A DNA stretch of 64,000 bases from assembly GCF_003355455.1 (NCBI RefSeq), contig NZ_CP031357.1:2272501-2336500 (forward strand), given 5' to 3'. Positions 27,721 to 34,844 of the stretch are shown piece by piece (the first letter of the stretch is position 1; every line of letters starts with the position of its first letter). The notes below the pieces were generated by a model. That model was not told where the DNA came from. It made no database searches and worked only from the letters and a program-made list of their open reading frames with translations. A program made the translations under genes and the position numbers. The DNA is from Erythrobacter aureus (GTDB taxonomy: Bacteria > Pseudomonadota > Alphaproteobacteria > Sphingomonadales > Sphingomonadaceae).

Positions 27721-28509
27721 ATGGCCAGCGCGCCGCAGCCCAATCTGCCCCTGTTCTTCAAAGACCTGATGCCCCTCAACAGCAAGGACCACGCGAATTA
27801 TCGCACGCGTCCGATGGCCAAGGCCCCATGGCTGGCGAAGCAGCACGCCGTTCCCCTGACCGTCGACGAATTCGTCCAGGCTCAGCGCGACATGCCGATC
27901 GTTTTTTCGACCGGTTCGGACCCTGTTCCCCTCGCGCTGATGGGGCTGAACGATGGCGTCAACACCTTCGTCGACGATGAGGGCGTTGTTACCGAACAGG
28001 TTTACATCCCCGCCTATGTGCGCCGGTATCCCTTCATGCTGGCTCGACTGAAGCCCGATGCCGACGAACTTTCGCTGTGTTTCGACCCCACCGCCGACAA
28101 TGTCGGTGAATTCGACGATGGTCAGGCGCTGTTCGAGAATGGCGAGGCGAGCGAAGGAACCAAGCAAATCCTCGAATTCTGTGAGCAGTTCGAGCATGCC
28201 GGTCAGCGGACGCAGCAGTTCATGAAAGAACTCAAAGACCACGATCTGCTGATGGAAGGCGAAATCGCGATCACCGAGCAGGGCAACGACAAGCCCTTTG
28301 TTTATCGCGGATTCCAGATGATCAATCAGGAAAAGCTTCGCGAACTGCGCGGCGATCAGCTCCGCAAATGGACGGAAAACGGGCTCCTGCCGCTGATCTG
28401 GGCGCAGATATTCTCGATGGACATGATGCGGACCATTTTCGGTCGCCAACTCCAGCAGGGCAAGGTTCCGCAGCCCGATGCCGCGACTGCCGGTGTTCCG
28501 ACCGCTTAA
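27721..28509 (+). CDS. SapC family protein
   Basis: A 262-residue protein of the SapC family, named from a Campylobacter S-layer-associated locus and common in sphingomonads. Typical features are the N-terminal LMPLNSKDH, then IPAYVRRYPFMLA and the C-terminal Trp-rich helix. No signal peptide is evident and its function is unclear. ATG 27,721 has GGAGAG upstream. A strong terminator starts 13 bases past the stop. Confidence 0.8.
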   Translation: MASAPQPNLPLFFKDLMPLNSKDHANYRTRPMAKAPWLAKQHAVPLTVDEFVQAQRDMPIVFSTGSDPVPLALMGLNDGVNTFVDDEGVVTEQVYIPAYVRRYPFMLARLKPDADELSLCFDPTADNVGEFDDGQALFENGEASEGTKQILEFCEQFEHAGQRTQQFMKELKDHDLLMEGEIAITEQGNDKPFVYRGFQMINQEKLRELRGDQLRKWTENGLLPLIWAQIFSMDMMRTIFGRQLQQGKVPQPDAATAGVPTA

Positions 28510-29554
28510 TCGCTTTATTCCGGGCGCGCGGCGATCTTCCTGCCGCGCGCCCTTTTTCGGTACGCTTCGTACCTTGGTGGCGACGGCGGCCTTCGCCCTG
28601 TCCGGCCCAGTGGCGGCAGAGGGCGATGCGGAGCAAACGGCCCGAGAGCCCGCTCCGCTCGAGATTTTCCAACGCCGCGAGGAACGCCTCTTCCGGGTCG
28701 GATATCGACTGGCCACGGCCAATGCTCCGTTCTGTGCCGAGGCCGTCAAGGTTTCCGGCCTCCTGATTCACGATGCCGATAGCTACGGCGATCCGAACGC
28801 CGTGCGTGCACAGTTCCAACTGACAGGCGACCTTGGCGTTCAGGCGGTGGCGCCCGGATCACCGGCTGCTGCGATGGGCATCGCTCAGAACGATACGATC
28901 CTGTCCATAAACGGAAAATCCATCCTTGGCGATTGGCCCAAAACGGACCCACGCTGGCAGCGCGCCTTCGCCATTCGCGATGCGATGGACGCAGCACTCG
29001 CCCTTGGACAGGTCGAGATTTCGTTCCAGCCTCTGGGCGGCGAGCAGCAAACCGCCCGGATCGCCGGCGTGGATGCCTGTCCCACGCGGTTCGAACTCAT
29101 CGATTCCAAGAAGAACGCCGCGGCCGATGGCAAGCGGGTTATGGTCGGGGAGAATTTTCCGGGTTTCGCATATGACGAACCGTCTTTCGCAGCCGCTATT
29201 GCGCATGAGATGGCACACAATATCCTTCGTCATCCGCAGACGTTCGGAGATATCGGCTGGAAGCGCAGGCTGGTACGCCTTTCGGAACGCGACGCCGACC
29301 GGTTGATGCCGTGGCTGCTGCACAATGCGGGCTACGATCCACGCGCTGCCATCGCCTTCATGCGAACTTGGGGGCCGAAGCATGGTGGCTGGATTTTCCG
29401 CAAGCGCACCCATGATGGATGGGACGAACGGGTCGAATTCATCGAAGCGGAACTGCCCAAGATCGAACGGGCAAGACAGTTGAATGGTGACGGTCTGGCC
29501 GATTGGAAGACACATTTCTCGAGCGATCTCGAAAAGGAGTTGGCCAGACGATAG
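28478..29554 (+). CDS. M48-like zinc metalloprotease with PDZ domain
   Basis: Up to 358 residues. A hydrophobic export signal (TLVATAAFALSGPVAA) is followed by a PDZ-like domain at about 105-190 (VQAVAPGSPAAAMGIAQNDTILSINGK). The M48-type catalytic region has His243-Glu244 and His247 (HEMAH), with third ligand Glu270 (ERDAD). Probably a periplasmic or membrane-anchored quality-control protease. The start is uncertain: ATG 28,478 overlaps the sapC end and would place an intrinsic terminator (28,522-28,557) inside the coding sequence. TTG 28,574 avoids this but leaves a short signal peptide. Confidence 0.75.
   Translation: MPRLPVFRPLNRFIPGARRSSCRAPFFGTLRTLVATAAFALSGPVAAEGDAEQTAREPAPLEIFQRREERLFRVGYRLATANAPFCAEAVKVSGLLIHDADSYGDPNAVRAQFQLTGDLGVQAVAPGSPAAAMGIAQNDTILSINGKSILGDWPKTDPRWQRAFAIRDAMDAALALGQVEISFQPLGGEQQTARIAGVDACPTRFELIDSKKNAAADGKRVMVGENFPGFAYDEPSFAAAIAHEMAHNILRHPQTFGDIGWKRRLVRLSERDADRLMPWLLHNAGYDPRAAIAFMRTWGPKHGGWIFRKRTHDGWDERVEFIEAELPKIERARQLNGDGLADWKTHFSSDLEKELARR
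28522..28557 (+). terminator. Rho-independent terminator after sapC
   Basis: A perfect 11-bp stem (GGGCGCGCGGC and its complement, 9-base loop) followed by TTTTT. It lies 13 bases past the SapC-family stop and overlaps the earliest possible start of the downstream protease frame. Confidence 0.85.
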
Positions 29555-29650
29555 GTTATCACCTTCATCTCGACATGGCGGTGTGCCAGACTAAAGTCCT
29601 ATCCGAAGATCAGCATTGCTGCGATCACGGTACGGCCTGGAGGTCAGGGT

Positions 29651-30688
29651 TTGTCGAATATCGTTCCAGTCGTTCTATGCGGTGGCAGCGGCACCAGACT
29701 GTGGCCGAAGAGCCAGGCCGCCAAGCCGAAACCCTTTATCCCTCTTTTGGGCGATAAGACACTTTTCCAATCCACCCTCGAGCGGTGTTCCGATCGTGAT
29801 GTCTTTACGCGACCGGTCGTTGTGGTGGGCGACAAACACCTGCAATTCGCGCAGCAGCAAGCGTCCGAAATTGCCCCGGACGCGAACTTCATCGTCGAAC
29901 CGGTCGGCCGGAACACGGCACCGGCGATAGCTCTCGCGGCGCTCGCGCTCGATGCGGACGATATCATGCTGGTGTGCCCGAGCGATCATCACATAGTGGA
30001 TGCGCCTGCTTTCGAAGCCGCCGCCCGCGCCGCCGCGGGATTGGCCGCTGAAGACTGGTTGGTTTCGTTCGGTATTCAGGCGACCGCACCGGAAACCGGT
30101 TATGGATATATTCGCCGCGGCGAGGCCGTCGGAGACGGTTTCAGGGTCGAGCGATTCGTAGAGAAGCCGGACCTCCAGACGGCCCTCCAGTTCATTGCGG
30201 ACGGTGGATACGCATGGAATGGCGGAATATTCGCTTTTCGGGCGGGGCGATTTCGTGAGGAACTGGCGAGGCATCGGCCGGATATGGCCGCGCGAACCAA
30301 GCAGGCTTTCGATAGGGGGCAGCACGCCGATACGACCATCCGGCCCGACGATGCCCTTTTCGCCGCCGTCGAGGGCGAATCGGTGGACTATGCGATCATG
30401 GAGAATACCGATCGCGCGGCCATGGTGGATGTGTCCATGGGCTGGTCCGACATCGGCAATTGGGATGCTCTATTCCAGAAGCGCCTTTCCCCTTCGCAGG
30501 AGAACGTCATCGCCGGACCTGGCGAGATCATCGGCGCCAGGGGCTCGATGATCGATAGTGACGGCCCTCATGTGACCTTGGTCGGGGCCGACGATATCGT
30601 GGTGGTCGTCAACGGCGATGACGTCTTGGTCGCGGCACGCAGCGCGGTTCAACGCGTAGGCGAAGCAAGTCGGTGCAAGAAGCAGTGA
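29651..30688 (+). CDS. manC: Mannose-1-phosphate guanylyltransferase
   Basis: A 345-residue nucleotidyltransferase that makes GDP-mannose from mannose-1-phosphate and GTP. The signature GGSGTRLWPKS is at 11-21, followed by KPKPF. VEPVGRNTAPA and FVEKPD are family motifs. It lacks the C-terminal isomerase domain of two-domain ManC/AlgA; that activity is in the next gene. The start is TTG at 29,651, supported by GGAGG about nine bases upstream. It overlaps manA by 16 bases. Confidence 0.9.
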   Translation: MSNIVPVVLCGGSGTRLWPKSQAAKPKPFIPLLGDKTLFQSTLERCSDRDVFTRPVVVVGDKHLQFAQQQASEIAPDANFIVEPVGRNTAPAIALAALALDADDIMLVCPSDHHIVDAPAFEAAARAAAGLAAEDWLVSFGIQATAPETGYGYIRRGEAVGDGFRVERFVEKPDLQTALQFIADGGYAWNGGIFAFRAGRFREELARHRPDMAARTKQAFDRGQHADTTIRPDDALFAAVEGESVDYAIMENTDRAAMVDVSMGWSDIGNWDALFQKRLSPSQENVIAGPGEIIGARGSMIDSDGPHVTLVGADDIVVVVNGDDVLVAARSAVQRVGEASRCKKQ

Positions 30689-31491
30689 TCCGCAAGCTGC
30701 CCAGCACGTTCGTCGACAAAATCTGGGGCGTCGACCGACTGCCCGCCCCCTTCCCCCATCCGTCACAGAACCGGATCGGCGAAGTGTGGTTCGCCCCCCC
30801 GGATGAACTCGACGAGTTGCTGGTCAAGTATATATTCACCAGCGAAAGACTGTCGGTTCAGGCTCATCCCGATGATCGCCAGGCGCAGGGCATGGGGTTG
30901 GGAAGCAAGGGTAAAAGCGAATGCTGGGTTATCCTGGATGCCGAACCCGGCGCGACCATAGCCGTTGGATTTCGCGATGAAATAACCCCGGAAGAAATGC
31001 GCGCTTCAGCTCTCGCTGGAACCATCGTGGATAAGCTCGTCTGGCACGAAATCCGGGCGGGTGACGTCTTCTATATACCCGCAGGCACGGTGCATGCGAT
31101 AGGTGGCGGCGTCAGCCTGATCGAGATACAGCAGAATTCCGATATCACGTTCCGCCTGTTCGATTACGGCCGTCCGCGCGACCTGCATCTCGACCAAGCG
31201 GTCGAGGTCGCCACGACGGGCCCCTATCCCGAACAGTTGCGGACGAGGATGGGGAACGATGCCGGACTCCTCGTGGATGGCCCGCATTTCCGCCTGCACT
31301 ATTGGCGCGCGCAGGGTTCTGTGCCCCTCCCCAAGCTCGGCCAGGCTCCCTCGCTGCTCATTCCCTTTTCCGGAGAAGTCTCGTTTGAGGGCGAAACGCT
31401 CGGCGCCGGAGACTGCGCATTGGCCTCGGCAATCCACGACAAGTCAGTTTCGGGTGATGGCCTCTTGTTGATCGCCCAAGCTCGCTACTAA
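30673..31491 (+). CDS. manA: Class I mannose-6-phosphate isomerase
   Basis: A 272-residue zinc enzyme interconverting fructose-6-P and mannose-6-P. Zinc ligands are Gln63 and His65 (QAHPDD), Glu83 (KSECW) and His141 (GTVHAI). The start is GTG at 30,673, inside the manC end, so the two are probably translationally coupled. Together they supply GDP-mannose, although no GDP-mannose-dependent step is obvious in the polysaccharide locus to the right. Confidence 0.88.
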   Translation: MQEAVIRKLPSTFVDKIWGVDRLPAPFPHPSQNRIGEVWFAPPDELDELLVKYIFTSERLSVQAHPDDRQAQGMGLGSKGKSECWVILDAEPGATIAVGFRDEITPEEMRASALAGTIVDKLVWHEIRAGDVFYIPAGTVHAIGGGVSLIEIQQNSDITFRLFDYGRPRDLHLDQAVEVATTGPYPEQLRTRMGNDAGLLVDGPHFRLHYWRAQGSVPLPKLGQAPSLLIPFSGEVSFEGETLGAGDCALASAIHDKSVSGDGLLLIAQARY

Positions 31492-31665
31492 TTCGGAAAG
31501 CTGCTGCGATCCGCTCCCTTTTTGCGCCGAGCCGTGGCTTGGCGCCTGTGTCGGCAACCTTGAAACCCAGACGTTCGAGCCCCATTTCCTTCAGTGCCCG
31601 GTCGCGCTTTCCCTCATGGCGCTTCCGGCAAATGCACGCGAGTGCATTTCCTCCCTGAACCTTGG

Positions 31666-31698
31666 CCACCCCGCGTTATCGACGCGGGGTGGTTTTTT
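31666..31698 (+). terminator. Rho-independent terminator after manC-manA
   Basis: A perfect 10-bp stem (CCACCCCGCG with CGCGGGGTGG, 7-base loop) followed by six T. It ends plus-strand transcription from manA. Its far edge touches the stop of the convergent N-formylglutamate amidohydrolase gene. No gene is seen in 31,492-31,699. Confidence 0.9.
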
Positions 31699-31699
31699 C

Positions 31700-32635
31700 T
31701 TACTCCGCCGCTTGGGCCATGTGGCTCAGGCGTCCCATGGAAGTGACCTCGGCCCCCAAGGTGTCCACCAGGCCCGTAAGCAGCTTCGCTATCGCCCCTA
31801 ATCGCGCACTCGGCTGGTCGAGCCGGGCATCGAGATAGGTGCTGCGACAGACTTCGATCTGCAGCGCATGGATACCCCGAGCCGTCTGTCCATAGCGGTC
31901 GAGCACGTACCCGCCGGAATAGGGACGATTGTGAGCCACTCTCCTTCCCTGATTGCCGAGGTAACGGATCGCGAGATCGACGAGCCCGGGATCGCAGGAT
32001 GCGCCAAATCGGTCTCCGATCACGAACTCTGCCGGTCGGCCCTCACCGTGGGCCTTCTTGAGGGGAGGCATGGAGTGAAGATCGACCAGCAGCGCCACGC
32101 CCCAGTTGTCGCGGAGCCGCTCCAGTTCCGCGGCCAGCGCGGCATGATAGGGAACGTAGATTGCCTCGATCCAGGCATCCAGTTCCGCCTTGGCCAGGGG
32201 ACGCTGCCTGATTTCACCCATTCCGGGAATACGCCGCGGAACCAGACCGAGGCCGCTACGCGACCGGCGATTGGCCAGCGAGTGCCGCACTCGGCCAGGC
32301 TTTGCACCACGGACCATGCCCCAGTCGACATCGTCGACCGATCGGTTGAGATCGATCATCGCTCGTGGAGCTTCGGCCAGAAGCAGGCTGGAAGATGTCG
32401 CCTGCGCGACTGGTCGCGCCACTGCATCGATATAGCGGTCTTCCAGTCGCAGACGAGTTTGCTCGGGATCGCGCAAACAAGCCAACACGTCGTTCGGATA
32501 GGAGCGTCCACCATGGGGCGCTGCAACCAATATGGGGATGGACGGCTTCCCTTGCCGCCAAAGCCGGTAGGATGGCCCTTGCCGCCCGGGAATCGCACCG
32601 CCCGACACATGTTCGAAATGTTCGAAATCGGTCAT
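31700..32635 (-). CDS. N-formylglutamate amidohydrolase family protein
   Basis: A 311-residue hydrolase of the FGase/HutG-like family. Motifs are VAAPHGGRSYP near residue 37, LLVDLHSMPP, and HNRPYSGGYV with ALQIEVCRSTYLD near the end. Family members deformylate N-formylglutamate or related amides; no hut genes are nearby, so the substrate is uncertain. ATG 32,635 is chosen; the frame extends to 32,665. Confidence 0.82.
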   Translation of the reverse strand: MTDFEHFEHVSGGAIPGRQGPSYRLWRQGKPSIPILVAAPHGGRSYPNDVLACLRDPEQTRLRLEDRYIDAVARPVAQATSSSLLLAEAPRAMIDLNRSVDDVDWGMVRGAKPGRVRHSLANRRSRSGLGLVPRRIPGMGEIRQRPLAKAELDAWIEAIYVPYHAALAAELERLRDNWGVALLVDLHSMPPLKKAHGEGRPAEFVIGDRFGASCDPGLVDLAIRYLGNQGRRVAHNRPYSGGYVLDRYGQTARGIHALQIEVCRSTYLDARLDQPSARLGAIAKLLTGLVDTLGAEVTSMGRLSHMAQAAE

Positions 32636-32855
32636 CGCGCCTGCTTGTCCTTCGTCCACCGGCACATCGTCGGTTGCGCCCCCCGATTAATCAAGTCGGG
32701 ATTTGTTTCGTAACGGGCCAAGCTACGCCTTGGTCCAGCGCTTCCTGCGGCAGCAGGGTACACACGCTCATCTAGCAGGTTCGGCCCGGCATGCGCGTTA
32801 ACACTGCTTGTTTCGGATACATGCTTTTTTAAAACGCCCGGAGTACATAGAGCCC

Positions 32856-33248
32856 ATGACGGAAACACCGACTCAGCGAATCTTGCTAGCCGAGGATGAC
32901 GACGCAATGCGCGTCTATCTCGAGCGTGCGCTCGTCAATGCCGGATATTCGGTCGATTCGGTCGATCGTGGAACCGACGCGATACCCTTGCTCGAAGGCG
33001 CGCAATACGATCTGCTGCTTTCGGATATCGTAATGCCTGAAATGGATGGCATCGAGCTCGCTCAGCGATGCAACGAGGTAAGTCCGCACACGAAAGTTAT
33101 GTTCATTACCGGGTTCGCAGCCGTGACACTGAAAGCCAGCCGCGAGCAACCGCATGCCAAGGTGCTGTCGAAACCCTTCCATCTGCGCGACCTCGTGCTG
33201 GAAGTAGAACGCGTGCTCGACGAACGGGTGAGCGCGAGTTTGCAATAA
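32856..33248 (+). CDS. cpdR: CpdR-like single-domain response regulator
   Basis: A 130-residue receiver-only protein. The acidic pair is in LLAEDDD, the phosphoacceptor is Asp57 (LLLSDIVMPEMDG), and the conserved lysine is in SKPF. Length and sequence match alphaproteobacterial CpdR, which is phosphorylated through the CckA-ChpT relay and, when unphosphorylated, brings CtrA and other substrates to ClpXP. ATG 32,856 is the usual start; 32,808 is an in-frame upstream alternative. Divergent from the amidohydrolase with about 220 bases between. Confidence 0.85.
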   Translation: MTETPTQRILLAEDDDAMRVYLERALVNAGYSVDSVDRGTDAIPLLEGAQYDLLLSDIVMPEMDGIELAQRCNEVSPHTKVMFITGFAAVTLKASREQPHAKVLSKPFHLRDLVLEVERVLDERVSASLQ

Positions 33249-33326
33249 GTCCGCAATAGGGTCTTGCGTGGTTATCCAAGCCCCGCTAAACGCCCGCCTG
33301 CCCCACCAAGGGGCGCCCGATGGTGT

Positions 33327-33401
33327 GGGCGTATAGCTCAGTGGTAGAGCACTATGTTGACATCGTAGGGGTCCCAAGTTCGAACCTTGGTACGCCCACC
33401 A
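33327..33401 (+). tRNA. tRNA-Val (anticodon GAC)
   Basis: A 75-base cloverleaf. The acceptor stem is GGGCGTA with TACGCCC, the D-loop TAGCTCAGTGGTAGAGC, the anticodon stem CTATG/CGTAG with loop TTGACAT giving anticodon GAC, and the T-arm GGTTCGAA-like (AGTTCGAACCT). CCA is encoded. Confidence 0.95.
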
Positions 33402-33411
33402 TCGAAGCCTT

Positions 33412-33460
33412 TCGAGACATAAAAAAGCCCGCCGAATCGGCGGGCTTTTTTATGTCTCGA
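33412..33460. terminator. Terminator after tRNA-Val within a 49-base perfect palindrome
   Basis: Two exact 24-base arms around one central base. The inner part (AAAAAAGCCCGCCGA and its complement) is a bidirectional intrinsic terminator with six-base A and T tracts. The arms extend another nine bases on each side (TCGAGACAT). It follows the tRNA by ten bases. The rest of the gap to 33,674 shows no gene. Confidence 0.9.
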
Positions 33461-33674
33461 GCGAAAGGGAATGGAGGGCTCAGGACGCTAGCTGGATATT
33501 TCGTAACCCAACTATGGCCAAGATAGCCATCCGACTACTCCTGAGCCGCTCGACGCGGCGGAGCTGCCCATCACTGAAGCGACGGCGAAGCCGCATCGTG
33601 GCTCTCTGGCTATCGTGTTACGGGGAATGCACGGATTCCTGATGATGGTGGGGGCTACGCGCCAAGACAGCCCG

Positions 33675-34844
33675 TCACGTGACGATGCGGATGCCGACCA
33701 GTTCGGCATTGAGGGCAGAACGCCCCGACCAGGCTCTTGCCTCAACTAGAATTTCGACAAACGCACACGAGCTCGGCAAGCTTCCGATCTCGTAACCTTC
33801 GCCCTGTCTCGCCAGATTGGCATCCACGATAGCGGTCCCGTCGTTCGCGCATTGCAGGACGATGTTGATGTCCTGCACGGACTGTGGCGATCGGATGTCA
33901 TGCTCCACTTGCACTACGAAGGGAACCTCCGGCGCTTTGATCAGGCGGCGGGCGACGACACCTCCCCTACCGGGCTTCACCGAAAGGTTCAGACGCTTCC
34001 CATCAAGGCTCGGCTGCGCTCGTAACCCGGCTTCATCGGAGAAGCTCCACTCGAACGGCGCATAGGCCGAACTCCAAGAAAGCGCGCCAAGCACGCCTCC
34101 TCCTCCTCCGCTGCTAGCTATCTGCTCGTAGAACCTAAAGGCCGCCGTGACTTCTCCCTGCTTGACGAGATTACTTAGGAGTTCCTGATCGAGTTCCTGA
34201 TGGTCGAAGGAAACTTTCCCACGCAGCGCCAGCAGGTTCCGTAAGGCTTCGGGTTGCTTGACAGCATATTCGAAGAACGCTTGATGCCATGGTGAACTGC
34301 CGTCCAGAATGCGAGCGAATTCCGCGACCGCTCCATCTTGTACGAATACCGCGAGAAGGGTCGGGAACATATCCTGTGATCGCGAGGGCCGGACCCGCAG
34401 GATACGATCAAGCGTCGCGATCGCTCCTGGATAGTCGAGCGCCGCGACCTGTTCCTGGAGGACCACCGCCTGAAGCCTCGGCTCTCGGCGATCCAATCGC
34501 GATGCGAGGGCCACAATCCGCGACCGCGCCTTCTCGTCCTGCTCGGATAGTGCAAGGATCGCCTGTGCTTCAGGCACTAGCGGCTCATTGCGATATGCAG
34601 TGGCGGCCAGTTCTTCAGGAGACAGGGGACCCAAATCCGCGCCCCCCCCCTCTACCGAGGTTGCGAGGAACGTCACGGTAGCTAGACGTTCCAAGGCCAG
34701 ACCATTGAGTGGAAACAACTCCACGGCGAGATCCGGAGACTTGCGAGCGAGCGCTATCCCGGCCGACTGGACCGCAAGTGCAGCCGCCAAAGCAAGCCCA
34801 GATACCGAAAGGACGGCAAGGCGGACTGGATGAGCCGGTTTCAT
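33675..34844 (-). CDS. Membrane-anchored protein of unknown function, coupled to wzc
   Basis: A 389-residue protein of no recognised family. A transmembrane or signal-anchor helix is at about 9-31 (LAVLSVSGLALAAALAVQSAGIAL). An alpha-helical TPR-like stretch runs to about 235. After a Gly-rich linker (SSGGGGG), the C-terminal part looks like a beta-sandwich (FVVQVEHDIRSPQ...INIVLQCAND). The start ATG overlaps the wzc stop by four bases, so it is probably translated with wzc and may act in polysaccharide export or assembly. That role is inferred from position only. Confidence 0.65.
   Translation of the reverse strand: MKPAHPVRLAVLSVSGLALAAALAVQSAGIALARKSPDLAVELFPLNGLALERLATVTFLATSVEGGGADLGPLSPEELAATAYRNEPLVPEAQAILALSEQDEKARSRIVALASRLDRREPRLQAVVLQEQVAALDYPGAIATLDRILRVRPSRSQDMFPTLLAVFVQDGAVAEFARILDGSSPWHQAFFEYAVKQPEALRNLLALRGKVSFDHQELDQELLSNLVKQGEVTAAFRFYEQIASSGGGGGVLGALSWSSAYAPFEWSFSDEAGLRAQPSLDGKRLNLSVKPGRGGVVARRLIKAPEVPFVVQVEHDIRSPQSVQDINIVLQCANDGTAIVDANLARQGEGYEIGSLPSSCAFVEILVEARAWSGRSALNAELVGIRIVT

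Noticed and set aside
31358..31669. Minus-strand frame beginning GTG inside the terminator after manA
   Set aside because: It would start within the hairpin, overlap the manA 3' end by over 130 bases and has no recognisable domain.
33320..33526. Small plus-strand frame across the tRNA-Val gene
   Set aside because: It reads through the tRNA and terminator palindrome; the tRNA explains the sequence.
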